DNA of 63,151 nucleotides from positions 1 through 63,151 of the forward strand of contig JANLTP010000265.1 in the NCBI GenBank assembly GCA_031363055.1. Reading direction: 5' to 3'. How positions within the stretch are numbered: position 1 is the first letter of the stretch; the number at the start of each line of letters is the position of its first letter. Below are positions 36,645 through 45,419 of this stretch, one piece after another. Under the pieces are notes generated by a model. That model was not told where the DNA came from. It saw only the letters and a program-made list of their open reading frames with translations, and searched no databases. Source of the stretch: JANLTP01 sp031363055 (GTDB taxonomy: Bacteria; Pseudomonadota; Gammaproteobacteria; Burkholderiales; Burkholderiaceae_E). The position numbers and the translations under genes are program-made.

Positions 36645-37382
36645 TCAAGCCTGCAAATGGCCAGCCGCGATCTCGCCCGGATTAAAGTCGGTCAACCGCA
36701 CTGCCGCTTCGAAACCGTAACGCGCCGCCAGTGCCGCCTTGGCCTCCGCCAGAATCGGCGGGCGATGCGCGAGGTTGTGCGAATCAGTCGCCACGACATG
36801 AGCCAGTCCGGCATCCAGAATACGCAACGAGGTCTCGAGCGCTGAGTTACCGAAGCGACCGCACACCGAGGCGGCCGTCAGTTGCAGCAGGCACCCTTCG
36901 TTCACAAACGGCGTGATCTTCTGAAGGTTGCGCATGACGTCCTTGTTGCGCTCCGGGTGCGCGATCATCGGGGTCACGCCGCGCTTCAGAAAATATTTGA
37001 CGGCTATCATGGCGCCGACCGGGATTTGTCCGTCCGGGAATTCGAGCAACATGACGTGCATGCCCTTGTGCTTGCCCAGAAACGGAATTTCGTCGGTCTC
37101 GAGCAGCGCCAGGGAATCGGGCAGCAAATGGACTTCAGCACCCAGCTTGACCTCCAGCGCGATGCCCTCGTCCAGCAAGGCTTGCCGGAACTCGACAAAC
37201 ACGGGCTGCAGCACGCTGCGCAAGTTGTTCCAGCGACCCGGATACAAGTGCGGCGTCAGCACCGCCGCCTTGATGCCGTTGGCACAGGCTGCGCGGGCCA
37301 GATTCAAGGCCGCAGACATATCGGGCGCGCCGTCATCAACACCTGGAAGATAGTGACAATGCAGATCAATCATGGTGTTCAT
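36645..37382 (-). CDS. PHP-type tyrosine phosphatase (CpsB/YwqE-like)
   Basis: 245 residues. Metal-binding motifs of the PHP fold are visible: DLHCHYLPGVDDGA at the start, LTPHLYPGRW, then MIAHPERN and VATDSHN. Known relatives dephosphorylate tyrosine kinases that control capsule export. No BY-kinase (Wzc-type) is in the window. Its start overlaps the glycosyltransferase stop by four bases. Confidence 0.87.
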   Translation of the reverse strand: MNTMIDLHCHYLPGVDDGAPDMSAALNLARAACANGIKAAVLTPHLYPGRWNNLRSVLQPVFVEFRQALLDEGIALEVKLGAEVHLLPDSLALLETDEIPFLGKHKGMHVMLLEFPDGQIPVGAMIAVKYFLKRGVTPMIAHPERNKDVMRNLQKITPFVNEGCLLQLTAASVCGRFGNSALETSLRILDAGLAHVVATDSHNLAHRPPILAEAKAALAARYGFEAAVRLTDFNPGEIAAGHLQA

Positions 37383-38563
37383 TCTATCTCCTTAGCCCTC
37401 GGTTGCTGGCGCGGTATTTCACACCCTCCTAGCACCGCTCGATACAAGGCAACCAGCTTCTCGCCCTCCTGGTCCCAGTTATAGCGACTGAGCACCGCTT
37501 TGCGGCCATTGCTACCCATCCGCTCGGCCTCGGCAGGATGATCGCGCAAGTACTGAATGGCAGCGGCGATGGCGACGGGATCCTGCGGATCAACGCAGAT
37601 TCCGCAATCGGCCTGCTGCACGATCTGCTGGTAATACGGAATGTTCGAGCTCACGACCGGAATACCGGCCGCCATGTATTCGAACATCTTGATGGGTTCG
37701 GCGATCAGATGTGAGCTGGTCGGGTAGAGCGTACACAGGCCGGCGAAACTGGTCGCGAGAATCTCGCGAATCTGCCCGCGCCCTACCCAGCCATGATTTT
37801 CGACCAACGACCAACCGTCAACCCTTTGAATCTCTTCATACTCGCGCGGGTGCATGAACTTGCCCGCCAACTGCAGCTTCAGGTTCAGTCGGGGAAGCGC
37901 CTCGACCAGTTCGAAAATGCCGCGAATTCGCGACACGCTGCCGACGTAGGCCACCTTCTGTCGCTGCTGCCAAGGCAACGCATCACTGCCCTGCGCCAAC
38001 TCGTCCAGAAACGGAAAGTTACCGACTACCACGGTGCGCCGGGCTGAAGCCTTGAAAATCTCACCCAGGTACGGAACCGCCGCCACCACCGCATCAAATC
38101 GACGCGCGCCAAAGATTTCAACCGCTCGGGAAATCAACGAGACCGGTTTGCGAATCGACGGATGAATCCACTGCTTGTGCATCACCACGCCGGCGAGGTC
38201 TTCGTGTACATCCATGATGACATGATGGCCGCGCGCCTTCAGCCAAAGTGCGTAAGGAATCAGTTCGGGATCATGAAAATGATAGAGATCGGCCATGCAC
38301 TGCCTGGCCCGTGACATCGCTTCGTATCCCAACTTGAACATACGCGATATTTCGCCGCTGCCCGGTGTCGGCTGTAGCGCATGGGTGGTAATGCCCATGG
38401 CGCTCATCTCCTGAACCTCGGCCGGGGTCGCCGGGATAACCAGGTGGGCATCGAATCCGGCGCGCGCCAATGTCGCCAATTGCTTGCGCACAATGCGAAT
38501 CTCGACCCCATTGTGCACCGAGGAAATATGACAGACACGGGCATGACAGACGCGGGCGTTCAC
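37379..38563 (-). CDS. Glycosyltransferase family 4
   Basis: 394 residues, GTG start. GT-B fold: the donor-binding segment has KMFEYMAAGIPVVSSNIP with the conserved Glu pair, and VGSVSRIRGIFELVEALP. It transfers a sugar during repeat-unit or glycan assembly; donor and acceptor are unknown. The N-terminus contains a duplicated ARVCH encoded by two 15-bp units. Confidence 0.87.
   Translation of the reverse strand: MNARVCHARVCHISSVHNGVEIRIVRKQLATLARAGFDAHLVIPATPAEVQEMSAMGITTHALQPTPGSGEISRMFKLGYEAMSRARQCMADLYHFHDPELIPYALWLKARGHHVIMDVHEDLAGVVMHKQWIHPSIRKPVSLISRAVEIFGARRFDAVVAAVPYLGEIFKASARRTVVVGNFPFLDELAQGSDALPWQQRQKVAYVGSVSRIRGIFELVEALPRLNLKLQLAGKFMHPREYEEIQRVDGWSLVENHGWVGRGQIREILATSFAGLCTLYPTSSHLIAEPIKMFEYMAAGIPVVSSNIPYYQQIVQQADCGICVDPQDPVAIAAAIQYLRDHPAEAERMGSNGRKAVLSRYNWDQEGEKLVALYRAVLGGCEIPRQQPRAKEIE
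38528..38557. repeat. 15-bp direct repeat at the start of a glycosyltransferase gene
   Basis: ATGACAGACACGGGC and ATGACAGACGCGGGC are adjacent; on the coding strand they give ARVCH twice. Confidence 0.85.
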
Positions 38564-39414
38564 CGGTAACGAAACCCCTCGATGGCGCGCTGTACGATGT
38601 CGGTCGCGTTATGAATCGAAGAGCGCCATTGTCGAGGGTGCGTCAAGATCCCCAGGGGACTGTCGCCGTGCTTGAAATGCGCGAGCGGCGGGTTCGGTTT
38701 CCACCAGAACGGCGCAGGATAATCCGACACATAGGACTTCATGGGCTGCACCAGCGCAGCGTCGTACGTCTCGAAATCAATGCCGATCTGATCGCGAAAG
38801 GACTGATCCGCGAGCAGCGCATGATTCATCAGTCCCAGGCGCCGATTGATCCAGTCGCCGTGCGAACAGACCAGTCGCATGGGCAAGCCAAAGCGTTGCC
38901 GCAACTCGGTGATGTTGGCGGCGAACAGGGCGTGAATCTCCGGCATCCGCGCCTCGATTTGGGCACGGCTCAACAGGCGGTGCTGCTTGGCAAAGCTGGC
39001 GATCTCTTCGAAGTGATAACTGACATGAAATCCGCGCTCTGCGACCGTGCGCACGACGCGCGAATTCAGGGTGGCCAAGCGGAAAAAATAACTGGCGCCG
39101 GCCTTGAACTCATATTCAATTTCCGCCGTCAACAGCATTTGAGTCGGGTCGGTATCAACATCGTGTCGCAACACCAGCAGTTTCTGATTCGCCAGTGACG
39201 ACTGTTGAGACTGTTGAGACTGTTGAGACTTCGATTGGACGATGGCCGCCCAGTCCTCAACCGAAATGATGCGATAACCGTGTTCAACCGCGCAGGCCAG
39301 CATCGAGCGGTACTCGGCCAGACGGTGCGGCATCAGAAAGTCCTGATGAATTCGCCAGAACGCGGTCCGTACCTTGCCGAGCGAACCGATCACTGGCGTA
39401 GAGGTCGAATCCAT
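38560..39414 (-). CDS. Polysaccharide deacetylase-like protein (NodB fold)
   Basis: 284 residues. The motif LVLRHDVDTDPTQM and the later VSYHFEEIA resemble the metal-binding regions of NodB-type deacetylases, with a barrel-like alternation after. It may deacetylate a glycan or lipid-linked sugar. A Gln/Ser repeat (SQQ three times) at about 62-70 comes from a 9-bp array. Overlap with the next gene is four bases. Confidence 0.75.
   Translation of the reverse strand: MDSTSTPVIGSLGKVRTAFWRIHQDFLMPHRLAEYRSMLACAVEHGYRIISVEDWAAIVQSKSQQSQQSQQSSLANQKLLVLRHDVDTDPTQMLLTAEIEYEFKAGASYFFRLATLNSRVVRTVAERGFHVSYHFEEIASFAKQHRLLSRAQIEARMPEIHALFAANITELRQRFGLPMRLVCSHGDWINRRLGLMNHALLADQSFRDQIGIDFETYDAALVQPMKSYVSDYPAPFWWKPNPPLAHFKHGDSPLGILTHPRQWRSSIHNATDIVQRAIEGFRYR
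39201..39227. repeat. Three 9-bp tandem repeats inside the deacetylase-like gene
   Basis: Three perfect ACTGTTGAG units encode the SQQ repeats on the reverse strand. Confidence 0.92.
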
Positions 39415-39437
39415 ACCGTCGCCCGATCGATACGTGC

Positions 39438-40100
39438 TCAGTTAACCACCAGGCGAACGACCTCGAAGACCTCAGCCAAGGGTGTCTGAATCTGCATGCC
39501 ACGGGTAATAGCCAAGGCGCGAATGTACTCGTCGTTGCTGTACGTGCGGTTCTTCTGCGATTCATACTGCGCCAGCGCCGCCAGCTTCTTGCTCAGGTGC
39601 TGTTCGGTCAACTTGACGAAACAACTGGTCTTGAACTCCAGATTGTTCCACGGTACTTCATAGCCCAACATGGTGGTTCGCTTGAACGCCCTGAAGCCTT
39701 CATAGGCAATCACCGAATGATCCTGATGGGTGTCGTTCGGGCTGGGCAACATGACCAGATCCGGCTTGTAGGTCGTTTGCAGATCGATCATGGCGTCCAG
39801 AATCTCTTGACGTTGCTCGGGGAAACGCCGGACTTCGAAATGCAGGACCAGGCAATCGTCGGTGGCGATGCCCAGGGTTCGGGTCGCCGCACGTACCTCG
39901 TTTCGCAGTACATCGCGCGGGAACTCGGGACTGACCGATTTCTCGGCCGCCGAAAACGCCACATAGACCACCCGCATGCCGCTTTCGACCATCTTGGCGA
40001 TGGTGCCGCCGCAGCCGAATTCACCATCGTCAGTATGGGGTGCCAAAACCAGCGCCGTGGCACCCGGTTTCTCGATAAAACTTCCCATCAAAGTAGCCAT
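39438..40100 (-). CDS. PIG-L family deacetylase
   Basis: 220 residues from ATG 40100, which follows GGAAG; an upstream start would add 45 unrelated residues. The zinc motif is LAPHTDDGEFGCGGT and the second site is PNDTHQDHSV. Family members remove N-acetyl groups from GlcNAc-containing glycolipids or bacillithiol-type precursors. Within this island it probably acts on an N-acetylated sugar. Confidence 0.9.
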   Translation of the reverse strand: MATLMGSFIEKPGATALVLAPHTDDGEFGCGGTIAKMVESGMRVVYVAFSAAEKSVSPEFPRDVLRNEVRAATRTLGIATDDCLVLHFEVRRFPEQRQEILDAMIDLQTTYKPDLVMLPSPNDTHQDHSVIAYEGFRAFKRTTMLGYEVPWNNLEFKTSCFVKLTEQHLSKKLAALAQYESQKNRTYSNDEYIRALAITRGMQIQTPLAEVFEVVRLVVN

Positions 40101-40256
40101 TTCTTCCCTGCCAATCGAGCATTTCCGAAGCGGGCGCGACACCACCCGGCCGTTCGTGCCTCGAAGTTCGCCTCCGCTCGGCCACCGTGCGCCACTATAG
40201 CCGCACAGACTTGTAACATGAGTGAATTCCGGCACACTCAGGTAATCTCGCGCGGT

Positions 40257-41489
40257 ATGACGACCAAGAACTACTGGCGCAGTGTCCTCGCCGTGTTGAG
40301 CGGCACCGCGATGGCCCAGGCGCTACCCGTGTTGGGTTCGCTAATCATTGCGCGTCTTTACGCCCCCGAGGACTTTGGCATTTACTCGGCCTGGCTGGGC
40401 GCAGTGTCCATGGTCGCCATTGTATTGACCGGTCGATTCGAGCTGGCGCTGGCGTTGGAGGCGGATGGCCCGCCGAGAAAAATCGCCGTGTTCGCCGCAC
40501 TGTTGACTTTGTTGGCCGCATTTGCACTGCTCTGCTCGGCGCTGTTGCTGTTCTGGCTGCTGATGCCGGACTTTTTTACATCGACATCGTTGGCCTTGGC
40601 GGCCGCGTTTGCGCCGACGGCGTTACTGATTGCGAGCGTACAAATCTGGTTATCCTGGGCGGCGGCCGAGGGCTCCTACCGAACCTTGTCGCAGTTGCGA
40701 ATTATCCAGGCGGGCGGCATCACCGTCTTGCAACTGTTGGCGGGGATCGGGTTTGCGAGCGCGGAATCACTAGCGGCGGCGCACTTGCTTGGCCTGCTGC
40801 TGGCCACGTTGGCGGCCCTGCACCAGTTACCCCTGCCCCTGCCGGCACCGCCGCGCGCCCCGCTGGTGCTGGCGTTCTGGTCGAAGCATCGCCGATTCCC
40901 GTTGTTAGCCTTGCCGGCCGACTCCTTGAATATGGCCTGCGCACAACTGCCGTTGCTCATCGTCGCGAGCCGCTTCGGCGCCGAGTTTGCTGGCTACCTG
41001 GCCTTGACGATGCGAACTTTGGGCGTCAGTTTTGGTCTGCTGGGAACGGCGGTGCTCGATGTTTTCAAGCGTCAGGCTTCGAACAGTTACCGCGAAAACG
41101 GCGATTGCAAGGACGACTTCGTGCGAACCTTTCGAATGCTGATGCTGGGTTCGGTGCTGGCCTGCAGTGCCATTGCGCTGGTCAGCGAGGACCTGTTTGC
41201 GCTGGGCTTTGGCGAGCGATGGCGTACCGCCGGACTGATTGCCCTCTGGATGCTGCCCTTGTATGCGCTGAGGCTGGTCGCCAGTCCGCTCAGTTACACC
41301 TTTTATATCGCCGGCAAGCAGCATCTCGATCTGGTCTGGCAGATCGGCTTGTTGGCCATGACGCTGTCAACACTGTATTTACCCCCAAGTCCGGCGGCGG
41401 CCTTGCAGCTTTATAGTCTGGGCTATTCATTCATGTACGTGGTTTATCTGATTCTGTCGTATCGATTCAGCCTCGGAGTTGCACGTTGA
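40257..41489 (+). CDS. Wzx-type oligosaccharide flippase
   Basis: 410 residues from ATG 40257; ATG 40218 (423 residues) is an alternative. About twelve membrane helices, starting LAVLSGTAMAQALPVLGSLI (cited in part), then GSLIIARLYAPEDFGIYSAW, typical of the polysaccharide-synthesis/MATE-like group. It moves lipid-linked repeat units across the inner membrane. No Wzy polymerase or Wzz is in the window. It is first of a plus-strand run with hisH2 and hisF2. Confidence 0.88.
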   Translation: MTTKNYWRSVLAVLSGTAMAQALPVLGSLIIARLYAPEDFGIYSAWLGAVSMVAIVLTGRFELALALEADGPPRKIAVFAALLTLLAAFALLCSALLLFWLLMPDFFTSTSLALAAAFAPTALLIASVQIWLSWAAAEGSYRTLSQLRIIQAGGITVLQLLAGIGFASAESLAAAHLLGLLLATLAALHQLPLPLPAPPRAPLVLAFWSKHRRFPLLALPADSLNMACAQLPLLIVASRFGAEFAGYLALTMRTLGVSFGLLGTAVLDVFKRQASNSYRENGDCKDDFVRTFRMLMLGSVLACSAIALVSEDLFALGFGERWRTAGLIALWMLPLYALRLVASPLSYTFYIAGKQHLDLVWQIGLLAMTLSTLYLPPSPAAALQLYSLGYSFMYVVYLILSYRFSLGVAR

Positions 41490-42097
41490 TTGCCATTGTC
41501 GATTACGACATCGGCAATCTGGCTGCCGTCGCCAACATGTTCAATCGACTCGGATTTGCCAGCCAGATCACCTGCGATCCGACCGTGATTGAAGAGGCCG
41601 ACCGGATCGTGCTGCCCGGTAACGGCGCCTTTGATGCCTGCATGCGGAATTTGCGGGCCAGCAACCTGATTCCGCTGCTCGAGCAGCGCGTACTCGAGGC
41701 GCGAGTGCCGTTGCTGGGTATTTGTGTCGGCGCGCAGATGTTGGGTCAGCACAGCGAGGAAGGCTCGGAGCCCGGGCTGGGTTGGCTCGACATGCAGGTT
41801 TTGAGACTGCCCGATTCCAGCGAATTTCGGGTTCCACACATGGGATGGAATCTGGTCCAGGCCAAAGACGCGTCGCATCCGATGACGGCCACGATGACCG
41901 ATGACACCCGGTTCTACTTTGTGCACAGCTACTACCTGGCGCCGGCCGACGATCGCGATGTACTGCTGCTCGCCGAATACGGCATTCGCTTTGCGGCCGC
42001 AGTCGCGCGCGAAAATATCATCGGTGTGCAGTTTCATCCCGAGAAAAGCCATTCGTTCGGCAAGCGACTGCTCAACGCGTTTGCCAAGGATTGCTGA
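41486..42097 (+). CDS. hisH2: HisH-type glutaminase of the acetamidino-sugar module
   Basis: 203 residues, TTG start overlapping the flippase stop (TTGA). Class I glutaminase: nucleophile Cys in LLGICVGAQMLG, His/Glu in GVQFHPEKSHSFG. It is a second HisH, separate from the histidine operon copy at 7973. In known O-antigen clusters such a pair with HisF2 feeds ammonia to a WbpG-type enzyme. Confidence 0.9.
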   Translation: MIAIVDYDIGNLAAVANMFNRLGFASQITCDPTVIEEADRIVLPGNGAFDACMRNLRASNLIPLLEQRVLEARVPLLGICVGAQMLGQHSEEGSEPGLGWLDMQVLRLPDSSEFRVPHMGWNLVQAKDASHPMTATMTDDTRFYFVHSYYLAPADDRDVLLLAEYGIRFAAAVARENIIGVQFHPEKSHSFGKRLLNAFAKDC

Positions 42098-42858
42098 TGT
42101 TTCGCGCCCGCGTCATTCCCTGTCTATTGTTGCGCGGCTCGGGTCTCGTCAAGACCCGCAAGTTTGCTGACCCCGTCTACATCGGTGACCCGCTCAATGC
42201 CATGCGAATCTTCAGCGAGAAGGAGGTCGACGAGCTGGTCGTGCTCGATATTGAAGCCTCGCGCCTGGGCCGGGAGCCCGACTATGAATTGATCGCCGAG
42301 ATTGCTGGCGAAGCATTCATGCCGGTGGCTTACGGCGGCGGTATTCGAACGCTTGCACAAGTACGTCAACTGATTCGATGCGGCATCGAGAAAGTGGTTA
42401 TCAATTCGATCACTGCCGAGTCGACCGACGTCATCCGCGCCGCCGCCGATCAATTTGGCAGTCAAGCCGTGGTCGGCAGTATCGACGTCAAGAAAGCGCT
42501 GCTGGGCGGCTACAAGGTCATGATCAAGTCGGGCAGCGTCGAGCTCAAGACCAAGCTCGACGAGCAGGTTCGCAAGCTGGTGGCCGCCGGCGTCGGCGAG
42601 CTGTTTCTGAACAGCATTGATCGCGACGGCATGATGCAGGGCTACGATCTTGAGCTGATCCGAGGCGTTGCGCAATCAGTCAAGGTGCCGGTGGTGGCCT
42701 GTGGCGGCGCGGGCACCCTTGCGCATCTGGCCGAGGCGATCAACTTGGCTGGTGCCTCAGCCGTCAGCGCCGGCAGCATGTTTGTATTTCACGGCAAGCA
42801 CAAGGCCGTCCTGATCAGTTATCCGAAGCCCGAGGAGTTGAAGAGGCTGTTCGGCTGA
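42091..42858 (+). CDS. hisF2: HisF-like ammonia-channel subunit of the acetamidino-sugar module
   Basis: 255 residues, HisF (beta/alpha)8 barrel. It starts FRARVIPCLLLRGSGLVKT: the catalytic Asp11 of true HisF (IPCLDV) is Leu, and the loop that follows is AglZ/HisF2-like (KFADPVYIGDPLNA). Asp130 equivalent remains in GSIDVKKA. This pattern is known for proteins that conduct ammonia to an N-acetyl-sugar amidotransferase rather than making imidazole glycerol phosphate. It overlaps hisH2 by seven bases. Confidence 0.92.
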   Translation: MLMFRARVIPCLLLRGSGLVKTRKFADPVYIGDPLNAMRIFSEKEVDELVVLDIEASRLGREPDYELIAEIAGEAFMPVAYGGGIRTLAQVRQLIRCGIEKVVINSITAESTDVIRAAADQFGSQAVVGSIDVKKALLGGYKVMIKSGSVELKTKLDEQVRKLVAAGVGELFLNSIDRDGMMQGYDLELIRGVAQSVKVPVVACGGAGTLAHLAEAINLAGASAVSAGSMFVFHGKHKAVLISYPKPEELKRLFG

Positions 42859-42917
42859 GGAAGCGGTTCGGCTGAACCCGCTGATCGAGCAGGAACGCAG
42901 TTCGGCTGAGCGCCTAG
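42850..42917. repeat. Four 17-bp tandem repeats at the hisF2-wbpG junction
   Basis: Units TTCGGCTGAGGAAGCGG, TTCGGCTGAACCCGCTG, ATCGAGCAGGAACGCAG (diverged) and TTCGGCTGAGCGCCTAG follow at an exact 17-base period. The array covers the stop codons of both convergent genes. Confidence 0.8.
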
Positions 42918-44062
42918 CCGTACGACATCCGTCGACCGGTCATTTTCTGATAGGTTGACTGCGCCGCCTTCAAAAACGCGTAACGATGTTTCCACGAGGC
43001 GAAGTCCTCATGGCGGCGCGGCGGGTCGGCCATGAACGCCTCGAACTGCTGTTTGCTGATGCGCAACTTCTTGCAAAAATAAGCAATATCGATGTGCAGC
43101 TCGTGGGCGTCGTAGAGCGGCTCCTCGAGTTGCACTAACGCCTGCTCCCGGCTTAATTGTCCCGACACAATCAGGCTCGCCAGGTGCGGCCGGCGTTTGT
43201 CGTAGCCGAACTTCAACGGCAGGTAATGATTCTGAAAGAGTTTGGTGAACAGCGACTCGCCATGTTTGCGACCGTACGAGCGCCAGCCCACGGTTCGTTC
43301 GAGTTCGGTAATCGCATGTGCCTTGTTGTAATTCAGATTATCGAGCGGACGTAACACCCGCATACCCTTCAAATAGGGGTATCCAATGTAGTAGTCGAAG
43401 AAACTCACCAGGCTGTAGGTTTTCAAGGGCCGCTCGCCGTAGGCGCGGTGTATGGCCTTCAAATTGATAGCGTCCATCGCGCTGGCCTGCCAGGTCAACG
43501 GGAAGATCGACTCGGTTGCGATATTGCCGCCCGACATGACGTGGCGAATGCCATGTTTCATCGCAAAGTTGTAGAGGCTCGCAAAAAAGACATGATCCTG
43601 GGGCACGTCCTGATTGGGCACGCCCGCGCGCAGAAATGCTAATTGCAAATCGCGCATTTCGTCCCAATCGACGACATGAGTATGCAAGTCGTAGTTGCAG
43701 TGCTTGACGACGGCTTCAATATTGGCAACCGCCAGTTCGGCGTTCCAGCCGGCATCGACATGAACCACCAAGGGGCGCAGACCCCAGTCTTTGGCCCTGA
43801 GCGCGAGGTACGAGCTGTCGACACCGCCACTGAGTCCGAGAATGCAATCGTAATCACGGCCGCGTCCGGCTCGCCTGATGTCGACCAAAGTCCGGTCCCA
43901 ACGACGCTGGCCCTCCTCATTCGGAAACCAGCGCTTGCGCGTAACGTTCTCGAATTCGTTGCAATGATTGCAAACGCCGTTGGCATCGAAGACGATCTCG
44001 ATGTCGCTGGTATCCATCACGCAGCGACTGCAGATCCGGTACGCCCTGGTGCAGGGTTTCAT
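42914..44062 (-). CDS. wbpG: N-acetyl sugar amidotransferase (WbpG/PseA-like)
   Basis: 382 residues. An N-terminal zinc-type motif (CSRCVMDTSD, CNHC) is followed by the PP-loop ATPase motif ILGLSGGVDSSYLAL at about 95-109. The reaction, known from Pseudomonas O-antigen and Campylobacter pseudaminic acid, activates an N-acetyl group with ATP and adds ammonia to give acetamidino. HisH2 and HisF2 provide the ammonia. Convergent with hisF2. The exact sugar is not fixed by sequence. Confidence 0.92.
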   Translation of the reverse strand: MKPCTRAYRICSRCVMDTSDIEIVFDANGVCNHCNEFENVTRKRWFPNEEGQRRWDRTLVDIRRAGRGRDYDCILGLSGGVDSSYLALRAKDWGLRPLVVHVDAGWNAELAVANIEAVVKHCNYDLHTHVVDWDEMRDLQLAFLRAGVPNQDVPQDHVFFASLYNFAMKHGIRHVMSGGNIATESIFPLTWQASAMDAINLKAIHRAYGERPLKTYSLVSFFDYYIGYPYLKGMRVLRPLDNLNYNKAHAITELERTVGWRSYGRKHGESLFTKLFQNHYLPLKFGYDKRRPHLASLIVSGQLSREQALVQLEEPLYDAHELHIDIAYFCKKLRISKQQFEAFMADPPRRHEDFASWKHRYAFLKAAQSTYQKMTGRRMSYG

Positions 44063-44078
44063 TATGGCCGTGGCGAGC

Positions 44079-45413
44079 TCAAAGGCGATCGCCGAGCGCC
44101 GGCGCCCGCGGATCGTACGTGCCTCGCGAACTCATCCTGGACGAAGCGACGTCCCGTTCGGCACTGGCCTCGGGCTCAATTCGAGCCGGTAGCCCGGACA
44201 CCAGTCGGCCGAGAGCGTCCACCATATGGTCGGCACTTTTCTCGCGGGTGTAGCGGGGCGCAGCGGCCAGCGCCGCCTTGCCCATCATCGCGCAGTCCTG
44301 CGGCGAATCGGCCAGACGGCGAATCGCCGACGCCAGCGCAACCGGATCTTCGGCAGGCACCAGAACACCGGCACCGGCACTGCGCACGATCTCGGCGCAT
44401 TCACCGTCCGGCATACTCATCAGAATCGGCAGGCCCATAGCCATCGCCTCATAGTTCTTGGAAGATACCGTATACAGAAAAAGAGGGTCGTCGCGAGTGA
44501 CGCTCAGCGATACATCCAGCACGCTCCAGATGCGCGGCATCATTTCCTTTGATTGAGCAGCGATCAAACGGACGTTACTCAGGCCCTGGCTGCGAATCAT
44601 CTGTTCGAGCACTTTGCGCTGCGAGCCTGGCCCTGCGAACAGCAGCACGATATCGCTCCGATCCTTGAGCGAGCTGGCCGCGACCAGGACTTTTTCGAGA
44701 CCTGCCGCCATGCCCATGGTGCCGAGAAAACCGACCACGAACTTTCCCTGCAAGTTAAATTGCGCCAGCAGGGATTCATCTTTCGGGCGCGGGCTGTACA
44801 AGGTCTGATCGACGCCATTGCGGACCAGGACAATTTTTCCGGCATCGATGTGTCGGCCGACCAGATCATCCTTGAGTCCTTGCGTGACCGCCACGATGAG
44901 ATCGGCGGCTCGATACATGGCCAACTCGAGCCTTTCCAGCATTCGTATGCTCCAGCCCTTGCGCATCGCACCGACCGCGACGATCGCGCTGGGCCATAGG
45001 TCGCGAAGCTCAAAGACCCAGGGAAGCCGGCGAACACGCGACACAAACCAGCCGGCCACCGCGCAGAAGAACTGCGGCGAGGTCGAAACCAGAACATCCG
45101 GGCGACTTTGAAACAGCGCGGCGACCGCGCCGGTAACCATGAACGACATATAGTCAAGTGTGCGCTTCAGAAAACCGTCATTGGCGGTCATGTACGACTT
45201 GACGCGAATGACGCGGATACCATCGAGTTGCTCGCTCGAATACCAGCGATTGCGATAGCCATTGAGCAATTCACCTTCCGGAAAATTCGGCGCCGTGGTG
45301 ATGACGGTGACTTCATGCCCGGCTCGAACCCAACGAATGGCATGTTCGTGGGTGCGCGAAGCCGGCGCGTTGCGCTCGGGCGGAAAATTATCAGTGAGAA
45401 ACAGGATCTTCAT
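44079..45413 (-). CDS. Glycosyltransferase family 4 (WbuB-like)
   Basis: 444 residues from ATG 45413. GT-B fold; the N-terminus FLTDNFPPERNAPASRTHEHA matches WbuB/FucNAc-type transferases (cited in part). The catalytic-side segment is SSKNYEAMAMGLPILMS. It probably adds an amino sugar to lipid-linked intermediate. Sixteen bases from wbpG. Confidence 0.88.
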   Translation of the reverse strand: MKILFLTDNFPPERNAPASRTHEHAIRWVRAGHEVTVITTAPNFPEGELLNGYRNRWYSSEQLDGIRVIRVKSYMTANDGFLKRTLDYMSFMVTGAVAALFQSRPDVLVSTSPQFFCAVAGWFVSRVRRLPWVFELRDLWPSAIVAVGAMRKGWSIRMLERLELAMYRAADLIVAVTQGLKDDLVGRHIDAGKIVLVRNGVDQTLYSPRPKDESLLAQFNLQGKFVVGFLGTMGMAAGLEKVLVAASSLKDRSDIVLLFAGPGSQRKVLEQMIRSQGLSNVRLIAAQSKEMMPRIWSVLDVSLSVTRDDPLFLYTVSSKNYEAMAMGLPILMSMPDGECAEIVRSAGAGVLVPAEDPVALASAIRRLADSPQDCAMMGKAALAAAPRYTREKSADHMVDALGRLVSGLPARIEPEASAERDVASSRMSSRGTYDPRAPALGDRL

Positions 45414-45419
45414 CAACGA

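Noticed and set aside
39597..40256. Upstream extension of the flippase reading frame
   Set aside because: It would add about 220 non-membrane residues read antisense to the PIG-L gene; start at 40257 or 40218 fits the family.
41486..42858. hisH2/hisF2 as a duplicated histidine operon segment
   Set aside because: HisF2 lacks the catalytic Asp11 and has the HisF2/AglZ-type start, and both are next to the amidotransferase.
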